A DNA stretch of 60,000 nt from assembly GCF_963678635.1 (NCBI RefSeq), contig NC_087062.1:4516193-4576192 (forward strand). Reading direction: 5' to 3'. The position numbers and the translations under genes are program-made. Under the pieces are notes generated by a model that worked only from the letters and a program-made list of their open reading frames with translations, did not search any database and had not been told where the DNA came from. Below are positions 22,647 to 35,518 of this stretch, one piece after another (position 1 is the stretch's first letter; each line of letters opens with the position of its first letter). Origin of the DNA: Symsagittifera roscoffensis (lineage: Eukaryota > Xenacoelomorpha > Acoela > Convolutidae).

Positions 22647-23254
22647 CCCAGTTCCCCCTTCAAAGTAGGAACAAAATTTATAAACTGCATCATAAACAAA
22701 TAACAGAACAGCAAGCAAAATGAAATCGACAATTGAAACTTTGGAAAGTACAAATGTACAAAGATGAATTTACAGAATTTACAGAAATGAAACCTATCAA
22801 AAAACAAATCTAAACTACAAATTGAACATTTAACATGTACAGAGCTATATAAACAAAGAATTATAAATCTAATATAAAATGAGTTCTTGTAAATATGCAA
22901 AAGTACATAAAATTGATAAAGTCCGGAGAGTTTTACTTGAAACTTCAATCAAATTCATCTAGACAATTTTTGAGTTCTCAATCGATTGTAGAAGAAATTT
23001 CGCTGTTATTGTCCAAATTATTAGCTTTGGCATCTGCTGTAAGTTGAGGTGAGGGTTTTGGAACCTGTGGATGAATTGGTAAGTATAGTCTTGATCGAGG
23101 TATGGCTGTCTTGTCCCAATGGATCAAGATAGGGTGGTTTCGGCAACCAAAGTGAGTTTCGAAGGTACATCCACAAGCGGCGTTATTATGTCTGAAGGTA
23201 AGTCAATAGGGAAACTTGCCCTCGAGGAATAATGTATTCCGTCCTCTATCGTGA

Positions 23255-23461
23255 TCACTTCTGTAAACTGTCTTTTTTCTCGAATACGTTATCGATGTAT
23301 CTTCGTTCGCCGAAGATTTTGTTAGGGCCTACATTCCTACGAGTTCTGGACGGCCTTGGTTGATATACCGCTGGGGAGGGTGCTCCATGGGTACTGTCTA
23401 AAAGGATTGGGATCTTTTCTGAGCCATCTCTTATCACAGATTCGGAAACGTTCAAGCCCAA
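23255..23461 (-). pseudogene. pol C-terminal remnant a
   Basis: 68-codon frame with Pro/Arg-rich YQPRPSRTRRNVGP, in the position expected for the tail of pol. Not assignable further. Confidence 0.35.
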
Positions 23462-23610
23462 AAAGTATCTTGCGGGTCCAGAAAGGTGAGAGATCGTTGG
23501 GGGGTAAGATCATCACCTGTAATGCTTAACTCATGGCTAGATTCTGACCCGAATTCCTGGCAATTTATTATTCGATACATCCTCGATTATCCCATCCCAT
23601 GAGTTTTAAT

Positions 23611-23910
23611 TTAAAGATGAAGAGGAACCTGAGGCACATGAGTTTGAGTAGGTGTGTCCACCTTTGAAGTGCCCTGCCTTTTGTGAGTCTGACCACTACC
23701 GCTGGTCTTCTTCGGCGGTGATAGTTTTCTCTTCCCTGCTAAACTCGAAAGTAAAGTTAGGTTATGCCCAATGGATGTAGGGATCATAACCATTTTCTTT
23801 GGGCCGGGAAGCAGTTTTCTTTTGAACGCTAGGTCCGGTTTACGTGAAATGTGACCATTATCGAGTGTCAATAAGTAATCAGAAGAGTCGATGACGTTAT
23901 CCTTCACCAA
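23611..23910 (-). pseudogene. pol C-terminal remnant b
   Basis: 99-codon frame with basic segments (FKRKLLPGPKK, AGKRKLSPPKKTSG). It may be the integrase tail of the minus-strand element. Confidence 0.35.
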
Positions 23911-25182
23911 GTTAAAATAGGGTTCCCCGTTTTTTCTGTTAGCCGCCCTTCTTTAATGTTTTCTTTTAGAGGCTACTTTCTCTTTGTTTGCAGGTCTGCT
24001 GGCTTAACCCGGACTATTCAATTCCGCCAGGCAAGTCGTGTGTGCAAGCGCTAACGGCAGGTTGTCCTCTGAATCAGTTAATGTCTCCACGTAGCCGTTT
24101 TCCGTCCCGTCATCCAGTTCCCAATTTCTTGTTCGTTAGAACTTCCTTTATCTAAACGATGTTCGATGGAAATCAGATTTTTCCATCTTGTGTAAGTCGT
24201 TCTATTAAAGTATTTCTCGAAGGGAGTACAACCGATTGAATGTTTTTGGGTAAATCTAAGGTTCCAAACGTTTTTTTTGATCGAAGAATTTAAATAAGGT
24301 TTTGTGATTTGAATGACATGGTGAATAAACTAGATTTTACAGTTTATACAAGCCATTAGTCTTCTTTTTCTGGGTATTTAAATGATTGTATTGCGTGATA
24401 GAGTATAAAGGGCCTTGTCCGAGAACGTAACGCTTCTATAATTGAATTTAGAAATGTCTAAAAGTAAGCACTTTGAATAAAAATTTTATGCTCTGATATG
24501 TGAGCTATTGACTGAGAAATACATGAGATTGTATCGACGGCAATTTAAGATCGATTGTTGCAAATGAGCTACTATTGAAACCTTGGCCAATCAAATTGCT
24601 TCAATTTTCCATTCCCGGCGGGATAATACTGTTAGCCAATGTATTTGTATTTACAGCGACCGACGTTCAATCTAGAATTTTTAATTAACAGTTCAAAACG
24701 GTCTCCGATTGAAGCGACTACAAATTCATCGTCGTAATAGGAAGGTGTTAAGGCTTTGCTGGAAGGTAATCTAGATAAAAATAACGGTAAAACTCATGCT
24801 CTTGCCTGGGATATGAAAATTTTTAATGTTAAAAGGTAACAATCTGTTTACCCTGCGGATTTGTCTCCTATGCATAGTTTTATTACTTTAGTTGGCTGAA
24901 AGGGCCAGAAAATGGGGCTTTATTGTCTGTCACGGTTTTGAGTTCCGCGCCATTGAGATAAATTCTAAAATGTTCTGACGCTCACACTACAGTTCAAGTT
25001 CATTGGTGGAATATTTCATTTTGTAGTTGTTTAGAATTTTTGAGGTAAATGCAATTGTTTTCTTTTGCCACCCCTAAGTTGCGCTATAAAAGGTGTCTGT
25101 TTTTAATATCGTTTTGTCAAAATGGCTGATTTCTGTAACATTTACTATTTCTGAATTCATTTTTTTGAAAGCTATAGAATGG

Positions 25183-25419
25183 CTAGTATCCCATTTGTAG
25201 ACCGATTTCTTGTTTTATAGGGGGCAAAGGGGAGAGCTCAGCGTCGATAAGTTTGGGGAAATTATTACATGCTGGTTTATTGAGCCGAAGAAGGAATTGG
25301 CGTAATTCCGAGTTGTTCTTGGGGATTGGGAGGTTCTTGATGGATCCTGCCTTGTTGACCAACGGTTTAACTCCATCTCCCGAGTATTTAAAACCTAACC
25401 ATTCTATTTTTTTGCTCAT
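25183..25419 (-). pseudogene. Reverse transcriptase thumb/connection remnant
   Basis: KIEWLGFKYSGDGVKPL followed by LPIPKNNSELRQFL is the conserved end of gypsy-type RT, leading to the RNase H connection. Confidence 0.82.
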
Positions 25420-25699
25420 TTTCCCAATTTCACCGCCATATTTTTTTGTCTAGGATTGTCGGAATTCTGTTTACAAACGCTTTATTTTCGTCTAAAGATC
25501 CCTTCGACGCAACCAGGATGTTGACTATGTAACAATTCTGTTTACAATCGCTTTAGGTTCGTCTAGACATCACTTCAACGCAACCAAGGTATCATCTGTC
25601 TAACAAAATGTACAAGGTATATTCTTTAAAAATGAGTCCACGACTCGTTGAAACTCATTAACTATAACTCCCAGTCCATAAAAACCGGTTTAAATTAGA

Positions 25700-26000
25700 T
25701 AAGTCCACGTTGTTTCGCCGCTGTTTCACAATGTGAGTTGGTTGTAGGCACTTTTCAGGTCCCAATTACTAAACCAGACCTGCCCTGTGGGACTTTTCGA
25801 GAGATGGAAAGCGACGCTGTCTGTTATTTCATGAATGTTGGGTATTTGATACTGTTTTTAAAAAAATCTGGTTGTTTAGCAAATTAGAATCTAATGCAAA
25901 CATAATCGAGCCTTCCTTCATTTTGGTTATAACAATCGGGCTAATGAAACAATCTTCGTAGCAATTTTCATGTTTCATAATGTGACCTGTAACTTCATTC
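25700..26000 (-). pseudogene. Reverse transcriptase palm remnant
   Basis: In shifted minus-strand frames I read VITKMKEGSIMFALDS and GQVWFSNWDLKSAYNQL. The latter keeps the catalytic D-L-x-x-A-Y motif. Stops separate the blocks. Confidence 0.8.
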
Positions 26001-26320
26001 TTCTTAACTCGTCATTTACGCCCGCAAGTAACTGGTTTAAATAGGTAATAGATGTGTGTTACCTTGCGGTCATTCGGAGTTTTCTCCACTCGCGTGAATA
26101 GTTCTTTAAATTTGTTTAAAATTTGGTCGGTTGGTAAAGAAAGCTTATTTCACTTACTCTCACTTGGTGGTTGGCTGACTGAACAAAATGACTCGGGGTT
26201 TTTCTTCTGCTTCACTTCGATACCTAGTTTTGATAGGTTATCGTTCCTCAGTATGTTATGTTCATGTCATCCTGTGATGAATAACGGCGTTTCGTCACAA
26301 ATCTACCCGTTGGATTGGGT

Positions 26321-26584
26321 TCAGATGATAATTTTCCCCAGAATATTGATCGTGTTGTCTGTGAAGCCACAACATAGATCACTGATCCTCATCTCCGCCG
26401 GGTAAATTTCCAGGTTGGGGTATCTTAGCTTAACATGAAGGACATTTTGTTTAATAAAACTAACTGGGCTCGCCAAATCTACAGGTATATTCATGTTCAC
26501 AATCATCTCCCATCCCAATCCTATAACCAATTGTTTCTGGGTCTCGAGTCCGTTTTCGACATAAATCATTCTAACACTCAACAC
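26321..26584 (-). pseudogene. Possible protease region remnant
   Basis: 87-codon frame (MNIPVDLASPVSFI, AEMRISDLCCGFTDNTINILGK) lies between the zinc knuckle and RT, where protease is expected. VDLASPVSFI would be the active-site region with D-T-G decayed to D-L-A. Assignment rests mainly on position. Confidence 0.5.
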
Positions 26585-26700
26585 CGAAAATCGTCATCTG
26601 TCCGTTCTCATTCCAGGCGTTAATCAGTCTACATGTTTGTTGATTTTCGATCCAGGAATTTTCCGGCGGAACGTATGTACAAATATCGGTAATTACATGA

Positions 26701-26961
26701 TTATAGTTTATAATATCTACAGATGGTCGTTTGTTGCCTAATTTTACAAACTTTGGCAAAATGCCCTCTACAATTACAATTTTTACACGTGATGTCCTTC
26801 GCTGGACGTATGCTCAGATGTCCCTTCGTAAATGTATTCCCACAGTTCAAGCAAGAACTGCTCCTTTCTATATTGAGGCTCGGTTGTTTCTTATTCTGAT
26901 TAAGTACATTGAAAGACTCAAAAGTCGGCCCAATGGTCAAAGATCTTACCATGTTAGTCAA
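26701..26961 (-). pseudogene. gag zinc-knuckle remnant
   Basis: CLNCGNTFTKGHLSI and CKNCNCRGHFAKVC; the second is a complete C-x2-C-x4-H-x4-C knuckle, used by gag to bind RNA. Confidence 0.82.
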
Positions 26962-27502
26962 TTTCTGATGGTTAAAATAGCCGTTTTTGTCAATTAGAGC
27001 CTGATTTAGTTTAACAATTTGTACCTCTCGAAGGTTGTATTGGGAGGTTTATTATAGGCGATGTCTAGTAGATTCCAGATTTCCGTAAACGAAGTTGTTT
27101 TACCCGAGGGTTTTTTGAATAAAGACCCTTTTTCTTTCACTGCCTAGTGCTAAAAGAGAATGAAACCAAGCTTCTTGTCGGCTTCTGCTCGTCTCATCCA
27201 ATTAAATTTTTACCGTTTTTCGTTGATCCGCTTTGCTTCGGCGGCTTCGTATATTTTCATAGCGTTATTGTTCCTCGCTTCTCTACTGGCTATGTATGTG
27301 TCCAACTCGCTCACTGTGGGTTAATCCGTAATTGGAAATTACGTTTCTGGTATCTGCGGTCCGTTAAGACTATCTATGCCTAGATTTTTTTTTCGCAATT
27401 ATCGCCAATTAGAATTGGTCGCTCCACTGAGTCCAGGAATGTGTTGGCTCTAAAGTATGGTTCGACCAGAATAAGGGAACTCCACGCACGTTCGATTCAT
27501 TT

Positions 27503-27760
27503 GACTACGCCATAATAAAGTATTCTAATAATTTAGATAGTTTTATACAGTAAATGTAAAATCACTTTAAAGAGTAAAAGAAGTAAATCGAATTGTAAAT
27601 TGAAACGTTCTATTCTAAAACTAACACCAACTGGCAGTGGTCGACAGTTGGTGAAATCATGCGAAGTGTTGAATGGTATCTAATCAAACCGAAATACATA
27701 GTAACATAATCATAAAAATAAATCATTACAAACTTCAATTTAAAAACATACATGTAACAG
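27503..27760 (-). repeat. 5' LTR and primer site of the minus-strand element
   Basis: LTR 27513-about 27760. The minus-strand primer site TGGCGTAGTC (27503-27512) adjoins it. The site is near TGGCGCAGTC, suggesting the same tRNA-Ser-type primer as the element at 12.2 kb. Confidence 0.65.
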
Positions 27761-28726
27761 TTAGTTTTTCAGAACGGAGTGCTGTCTCAAGATCGCCGGA
27801 AAGTTCAAACTTCCAGTTTCAAAAAAGCGACATTTTTCATGGGCAAAGGACCAAATTCTGGAAATTTTTTTCAACCAATCAGAATAAATTGATTGTAACT
27901 CGAAAAAAAAAAACAATCAAAACAGTCATTTTGGTAGACAAAGGACATTTATGGGATGAGAAAGCTTCCGCAGTTGGTCATTTAGTTAACTAAATATTTC
28001 TTCAAAACCATCGACATAGTTGAAAAAAGTTAATAAAAACTCTCGTTTTTACACAAATTCAGTGCAGCTATGTAATCACAAGCCTTGGTGAAGATGTCAA
28101 TGATTGCGTATAATATTTAAAAAAAGTCGGTTTTCAGAAGAATTTCAACAGAAATAGTTAAAATAAAGCGCATCTCTCTGATTAGTTCAACTCCTCCATT
28201 TTCTCAGAAATAGTTAGTTAACTACGAAAAATAGTTATTTAACAAAAATCTGGGGCCTGAACATGAGAGTGGCCGCATCGAAATTGGTTCAAATTAGGCG
28301 ATTTTTTTGATTGTGTCTCTTCCAACTAATTTCAACTAAACAATTATTAATAACTCAAAACTGTGGTATACATTGGTGCCGTAAACATTTTATATAAAAA
28401 TGTAGGGTCGTTTGATCTAAAAACTAATGCAGGAAAGAAGCCACAAAAAACGGATTTTTTAGGTTGCGAGGAGGATGAAGAATTTAGGCACGCGTAATTT
28501 ATTTTTGCACAACTACGCACTATTATAACTGTATTACAAAAAATGGTTACATAAGATTTTGGTTAACACAGGTTTTCCGTCAAAATTACAAAACTTTTGC
28601 AGAAGCCTTTTTGTTTGAGGTTTGTTAGTAAATATTTTGTTGTTTTATGATTTAAACTTAAAAAAAATGTCCGGAACCATTTTGCTCTTTTCTAGTTTAG
28701 TTATTAAAAATTGATCTTGTTTTTTT
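27761..28726. other. AT-rich spacer
   Basis: No recognised gene; ORF 27673-27993 overlaps the LTR and lacks support. Confidence 0.5.
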
Positions 28727-28906
28727 TGGATCTTGTTAATTATCCCCCCCCCCCCCTGTTGCAATAGGGGGAGGGGGGATAGTTAATAAGGTACAAAATT
28801 CGTATATGCTTAACTGTTCAATTCTTTCTTTATAGGGGGTGGGGGAGGGGGGAGATTCGTTGCAAGGTACCATGGGGGGGGGGGGGGGAGTAGTTAACAA
28901 GATCCA
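28727..28906. mobile_element. Small G/C-run element with 20-bp inverted ends
   Basis: Left end GGATCTTGTTAATTATCCCC and right end GGGGAGTAGTTAACAAGATCC-type sequence are inverted copies with few mismatches. The 180-bp interior holds poly-C and poly-G runs and another GGGGGATAGTTAATAAG. It has no coding capacity. Confidence 0.65.
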
Positions 28907-28937
28907 TTTCTTTTCGTCATTACCAACAATTTAAAAG

Positions 28938-29303
28938 TAACAAGACTGCTCGTATCAGGGCGAAGCCCTGAATGTTCCGACTGCCCTTTAAGGTTTATTT
29001 TTTTGGAGCATTAATAACATAAGGAAAATAAATGTAACAAAAAAAAGATAATTTTTTTTTCTTAAATTTGAAATTTTTAATGAAAATCATTCCCCATAAT
29101 CTTTAAATCCCCATAACTTTACAAAAAACGATCACAGGTGAAATATCTTTTCAAATTTGAGCTCAGGACAACAATACCTTTCGAACGATATCAAAAAAAA
29201 TTCTGTCAAAATGGCTAGTTGAAATTGTCGAAATTCGTCTGAAGAAAAAAAACCCACCCGAGCACAAATATTCCGTTACTATCGTATCAAATGTCGAAAC
29301 AAT
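28938..29303 (+). repeat. R1 repeat, copy E (internally deleted)
   Basis: Complete 5' module and 3' end. About 170 bp is missing between ATGAAAATCATTCCCC and CTTTAAATCCCC. Confidence 0.88.
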
Positions 29304-31332
29304 AAGACAAATCGAACAATACTGCTCTTATTGAAACAATAGCCTGAAAGTGGTGCAACTGACATGGTACGAATTTGAAACTGCAATAAGTTATCAGTTT
29401 TAGAGGACCAAATGATATGAAACATGTACGATGTTTTCTTAAATCTTCAAAAAATGCTAATAGTCTGGGAGAAACACAGCGTTGGATTTCTGCTGTTCTT
29501 TTTTCAGACCGATTATTTGAAAAATTTAAAATCCTGTTTTTCATTTAGAAGGCAATTTTGGTTGTAGAGCGGGCGCCAATAAAAACTAAAACATTTTTTA
29601 ATGAAAGTTTTTATTTTTTCCTGTATTTTGTCTCAAATTACTTAATGCAGCCCGAAAAACTGGTGACAAAACTCGAATTCATAATTCTCCAGGAAAGGTC
29701 GACACAAAATCTTTTGAAAATTTTCAGACTACACTAGTTGCAAAGTAATAGAGTGGCCAATTTTTCAGTTATTGTGTAGATGACCTCAATTTTTCAGGAA
29801 TAGAACATTTGGCGGAAAAATTTGTATGAAAATTTCTTATATCGATACTTTAAAACAAACAAAACAGCAAAACATTTAATTAGTCAAATAACAAATTAAG
29901 GATGATTAAAAAAATGATAAAAGATTGACCAGACTTTTTATGCAGTAATTTTCAACATTATTTTATATTTGCAATAATAGATTAGAAGTGTTTTTCCTCG
30001 CTTTAAATTTAATATCAAATTTTTGCGTTTTGAAACAACTTCAAAACTTTTTTTGATCAGAGTAAGTTATGAATTTAAAAAAAGAAAACAAAACATTTTC
30101 TCAAATGAACACGCATCCAGTACAAAATACAATCGGAGTTTTTGCATCTATTGCAACATCCTTTGGATCAAAAAGCTCACCTCAATTCAAACAAAAAAGG
30201 TTGTTGAGCCGCGTTTAATTGCCGCTTACGCGTTTAACAAAGCACTCACTGACGCGCTAGTTATTCTGAGTGGAAACAGCAACTTTTCAATCCACTAACT
30301 TTACGGTATGTATTGGTACAAAAAAATTAGCAAAGTTTAATTTTTTAGGCTCAAAACATCTAAAGATAATCGAGAGTGTACAAAACTGCAGCCACATTGC
30401 TAGTTAGAAAGTTTCGAGAAAGTAACCTCCCACCACAAACATTCTTCGCTGTCTTTGGATGGCAGAAAAAACAATCAGTCAGTTTTTCAATTGAATTGAT
30501 TTTATTCGACTCAATAAAACCCCAAGAAACATTTTTTTTTGAAAATGATTTTTTTGAACAAAAAATCCCCTAATGTAATTCTATATCAATAGTGATACCA
30601 AGTCAGTTTATATCGCCCAAAAATGAAATTTGTGTTTTGGTAATTTTTTCACAAAATTCAAAATAATTGAGTACAGACCTTACAGTACGTTGTCATGAAA
30701 TAGGACGAGTTTTTGCTGTTGTGAAAAAACTGGAGAGAGCAATTTTGCTTTTCACAAAATGTTACACTGTGTATGACTAATTTTTGGCAAAAAATACTAA
30801 AAAAACATAAACCTTGAAAATTTTAAACAAAATTCCATTTTTCTTAACATAATTTTCTCTCAAACGCCATTAAGACATTAAAGTGATATTTTTAGCATCT
30901 GAAAACGTAATGATACCCCCAAAAAATAAATCTGGATCAAGTCATTTTTTTTCAATTTTGGGCGAAAGTAAATTGACGCTTAGGGAGTAGTAGCAGCAAA
31001 ACTGTTCGCGCGGAAATTGTCCCATGTTAACCAGATTGGCAATTTTCAAATCCCAATAGTTCTTACTAAAAATCATCACGGGGCAAAATTTTAAACTTTA
31101 TAGTTATGACGTAAAGACGTCCTAATCATTAAACAAAACTTGGCTAGATAGAATTGAAATAAGGCTAGTTTTAAATACAAATGTTTTCCGAAGGAAAACA
31201 AACAACGCATTGCAAGTTTTGCTTTTAATTGAAACCTAAACATGATTTATTTGCTGAAAGGTTTGCTTTAGAAAATTGATTTGAAACATTTGACTTTTTC
31301 AACTCTATTTTTTCATTTGACACTACTTTTCT
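29304..31332. other. AT-rich region
   Basis: ORFs present are not supported. 30990-31180 resembles an old, diverged R1 middle part (GCGCGGAAATTGTCCCA, GGCAATTTTCAAATCCC, ATCATCACGG). Confidence 0.45.
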
Positions 31333-31612
31333 GTACTTGAGGCAATTTAATTAAGAAAAAACTTTTTGAAAGTGAAGAATCAGACTTGTCGATTTCACTT
31401 TGTTGGTTGAAAAAGCTTTTTTTGACGTAAGAAAAATCGATTAAGTGTTTGAAACTTAAATAAATACTTTTTTGTACTTAGAGGCAATTTAATTAAGAAA
31501 AAACTTTTTGAAAGTGAAGAATCAGACTTGTCGACTTCACTTTGTTGGTTGAAAAAGCTTCTTTGACGTAAGAAAAATCGATTAACTGTTTGAAACTTAA
31601 ATAAACTTAAAA
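31333..31612 (+). repeat. Tandem duplication, 141-bp period
   Basis: Two near-identical units starting GTACTTGAGGCAATTTAATT and GTACTTAGAGGCAATTTAAT. No ORF. Confidence 0.92.
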
Positions 31613-31834
31613 AATTTTTAAAACAAATTGAACAATTTTCAATTCATTTTAACTTGACAGTATGCATTAACATTTCCAGAAGTATTCGAAATCGTCGATG
31701 CACTCATTGAGAAATTTATTTATCTGATATTTTTTTCTGGTACTTGACAATTTTTTTTCTTCTTAACCTTTCTTTTAAATTATTTCAAGCTGGCTTCAAC
31801 CCGTCAATTAGATCAAAATTTTTGGGACCACATC

Positions 31835-32170
31835 TAGTGGTGGATGAAGGATTTTCTCGAGGGGGGCGGATTTTCAAAAAAAAATTCGAAAGTTTTGTCG
31901 ACCACCTTTTTTTTAGGTTGACCAAATTGATTTTCCGAGCTCTGCTAAAGCACTGAACAGGCGCTGTTTGGCCCAATGTTTCAGCACCGCAGGCAAACTT
32001 TTGAAAAAATGGTTATGAAACAGCCAGGCAAAAAGACACTCAGCAGTGTGCCAAGAGTAACCGCCACACTCCACCCCCCCCCCCCTCGATTCTGGTTGCC
32101 AAATTAAATTTTTCCAAGGGATCCCGCTTCGGTATAACTTAATGACATCAAATTGGTCGACCAAAAGGGG
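31835..32170 (+). mobile_element. hAT-like MITE, copy b
   Basis: Begins TAGTGGTGGATGAAGGATTT, continues with TTCTCGAGGGGGGCGGATTT and the GTCGACC/AGGTTGACCAAATTGATT core. The right end merges with a second family fragment and an old R1 piece. Confidence 0.65.
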
Positions 32171-32363
32171 AGCGCGCGCCGAAAAAACGCATTTTTTGTC
32201 AACATTTTCCAAAAATGGCCCAATTGTGCTGTTTTTTGGCCTGTTTTTTGAAAAATTTGATCGAGCTAAAGTCAGAAAAGTTCGAACTAGAAAATTTTTG
32301 AAAAATCGTAAAAATTTAAAACACAAAAAAACACTAAATTCATAAGTCACAAATTATCTAAAA

Positions 32364-32490
32364 CATGAAATTCATATCGCGCGTTAATTATCCCAAACTG
32401 TTTAAACCTCAGTTACTTTCAAAAATTGATCACAGGTGAAATATCTTTTTAAATTTGAGCTTAGGACAAGAATACCTTGCGGAGAAAAAT
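32364..32490 (+). repeat. Old R1 fragment
   Basis: Diverged ATCGCGCGTTAATTATCCCA ... GATCACAGGTGAAATATCTT ... TTTGAGCTTAGGACAA, the R1 middle. Confidence 0.75.
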
Positions 32491-32945
32491 CCGTTCAAAA
32501 ACTCTGCTAAAATGATAAAAGCTGAATTTTCCATTTGATGAAAATGATCTTTTGGGTCCTTTTCGACTCAGTTTTAGGAATAAGTGCTGACCATTTTACA
32601 ACTGATCAAAAATTAAGGCTTGAAACTATTAAAGATATGCAGTTTTTTTTTGATAAATGTAAATTGCGAGATTGGCAATACTATCCTCGATATATAAGGC
32701 CCACACAATTTTTATGAACATGTTTCATTTTGCCTCATAGAAAAAATTTGGTTAAAAAGGTTTTGGGTTAGAAAAAAAACTGAACATTTCCGATGTGTTT
32801 CATTTATAATCAATATACAAAAAATGGGTGGGTAACAGTACCTTCTATGAAATGAATCAAGGGTAAAAGTTATGGGTATTTTCACAAAATCGTTTTTAAT
32901 ATAATTTTTGGTTTTTGATAACTGCGTAAAATCAAATTTACAAAC

Positions 32946-33081
32946 CTAGTTTGCGTGGCTGAGGAAATCGGCTTATGTTCGACCCAAAACCTGTGGTCGA
33001 GGAGAGCCCTTCCGTATAGTCCCGCCGTTTTTGATGAGTCCCATTCAAATGCTCGTTTAGCCGTGCGGTCCCACCAGACCA
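32946..33081 (-). CDS. Candidate isolated exon of an unrecognised minus-strand gene
   Basis: A 136-nt block that is far richer in G and C than its flanks, open on the minus strand, reading VWWDRTAKRAFEWDSSKTAG at its start. It is bounded by an acceptor-like TATTTCAAG and a donor-like CTAG|GTTTGT. No partner exons or family could be recognised, so it may instead be a fragment of a decayed element. Confidence 0.3.
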
Positions 33082-35518
33082 CTTGAAATATACTTGAAGT
33101 ATTTCAAGCGGATGTAGGCAAAAGGAAAAATTGTAAGCAGTTTGTCGTTAGGAATGTTACTAATGTTTTCTTTAAAATGGAATTCTCAAAAATAGCAAAT
33201 CACTGGCATTACTTCGGACAAAAAAGTATAGCTGAAATACTTTTGAGGGCCTTCTGAGAGGCAAGGAGGTCGAAAATTTTTTAATGTGCATTTTTCTAAA
33301 TTTTAGGGGGCTTTCATTGCTGCGCAAGTAGGCAAAAATGGTGTTCTTGCAAGTAATCAGTAATCATACGAAGTCGACCTGATTTTTAAAAAAGCTCCCC
33401 AAATGCTGAGAACAAATTCTTAACTTTGATTTTTGATCTTTGACATAACTATCACAATTTCTAAAAAAAAATTACAATCTATTTCTGATAGTTATATACA
33501 AAGGTCAGTTAATTTTTTCACATTTTTAAAAATAAAATTTACTATTTTTTTCTTTATTTATAATAAATGCCAAAATATTGGCAATTTTTTTTTTCGATCG
33601 ATCAACCTGAACCAATTTAATAAGCCTAAAATTGCTCACTTTGGCGCTAGAAATAAATTTTCACTTTTACATTATAAAAATTTATAAGAACTGTGTCAAA
33701 ACGTTCACCGATCAAAAACGAAACGTTTTTTTTTTCGATTAAGAAAGTCCTTGATATTGCTGAAGGCAACACCTGTAGCCAAAGCTGCATTTTTTGGTTA
33801 CTTAATAAGAATCTGATTGCTGTTTTGTTTTTTGTTTTTTTTTTCTTTTTTTTGACGTAGTTCAAATTATTGAGCTCAAGTTCGTTAAAGTTCGTGTGAA
33901 AGAGAACTTAAAACAATGAAACCAAATCAAATGAAGTGAAAAATCTATCCTAATATTAGAAACCTATTTTTTTGTAAGTCATTTGTTGATTCGACCGTGA
34001 CAAATGATTCGAAGCTTACATTTGACGTCATCACATGTCACTAAAAGTGTGGGCCTTGAGGTCATCCATATTCATGGGGGCGTGAATTAAAAACCCACTC
34101 GAGTGGAAACTAGAAAAAAAACGAGTAGATAAAACTCTTAAGAGGTGTACAAAACGGTGACAACAAATCAAACCCAAGTCGATTGCGCTTCCTTGTTCAA
34201 ATCTAACGACGTCATAGAAAAAAGCAAAGAATCCTTTTTTTCATTTTTTAAATAAGCTCCTCTTCAGTCACCGGCTTCTTAAAATTTTTCTTAATTCTCA
34301 GTGTTTCTTTTGATCAATTTTCGAATTTACAGAAGAACGATTTGCAAGACTTTCTAATACTGCTTAACAACTGCGGGAACATTTAATTGACAATTAATTC
34401 GAAAATTACCATATTTTGATTTCAAAAACCTGCCGAATGAAAAGATAATATCTCAATACTAGTTTGCTTTGCTCCTTGGTTATTTTGCTACATGCTCAGT
34501 AAAGTTATCTGTTTACAAAATTAGCAGTGACAATAGGATTTTTTCTCAAAACGAGGCTTCCCATAAGATCTTTGATCAGTTGCTAAATTTTGGACAAAAC
34601 AGCGCAAAAAAGAGTAGGAAAAAAACAGCTATTTTTGGGCCTACTCTTGACATTAAAATTTTGGATCTCTTTTATTACTGAAAATTTGAATCAATGCTAC
34701 ACGAGTAGGGCGTGCATTAAAACTTGGTTAAAAGCGTGGAACGGAAACAAGAATTTCAGCAGCGTCAAAAAACTATATAAAAAAAGAAATCCCTCCCGTC
34801 CTAAAGGATGGAAAATGGAAAAAATCATTAAATTGGATCAAAAAACGATAAACATATGACTAGTATTAACAGCAAAAATCGCGAAATTGAGATCAAATGG
34901 CAATTTAAAACGCATTTGGAACGATATTTCTGTTTATGTGGAATTTATGTGGAGAAAATGGCAAAAAAAAACCAAGAAAGGCACTGTTTGATTTTAAATT
35001 TTGCGTTTTTTGCAAACAGTTACATTTTAGAATGGCTTATAAGTAGTTTATTATTTTTTAGGATAATGTCAACTCTAACTAATCAAGCAATTTTATCTTG
35101 AAAGATTTTGCAAGAATCTTGCATGATTCTTTCCAAGCCCCTGCTTTATTTTAAACATCTTGCAAGATTGATCGGCAAGGGAGCCTAATATATTGTTCGG
35201 AGCCTGTTATGAGTTTCAATTATAAATTTTTAATTCAAAATGAATCTCACCAGAGCTTTTTTGAGGACTCTCGATGAATATTAACTTGGAGGTATTTGCG
35301 TACGCCAAATAACACAAAATTTTATCAAAATTTACAAAAAAAATATTACCGTGAGCCGCATTTTGATACATTATCTCAAAAAATTTTCAGACGGGCAAAA
35401 ATTTTTGCTTTTCAATTTGGTGTATAAGCAAGGTTTGAAAAATCCATACGACATGTAAGCATAATTTAGAAAATTCGGCCTTTCTGAAACAAAATTTCTG
35501 GACCAACCCTGCTTCAAT
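33082..35518. other. AT-rich region without recognised gene
   Basis: Several short ORFs (33433, 34469, 34590, 34856) share AT-driven Lys/Asn/Phe/Ile composition and show no domain or splice support. Confidence 0.5.

Larger units (their letters stand above)
22373..27760 (-). mobile_element. Second LTR retrotransposon, minus strand, decayed
   Basis: LTR-like repeats at 22373-22646 and 27513-about 27760 share GAAACGTTCTATTCTAAAAC, CTGGCAGTG and AATCATGCGAAGTGTT. Read on the minus strand, the order is primer site, gag zinc knuckle, protease region and RT, then downstream pol. It is broken by many stops. The exact outer ends are not certain and no target duplication is seen. Confidence 0.85.
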
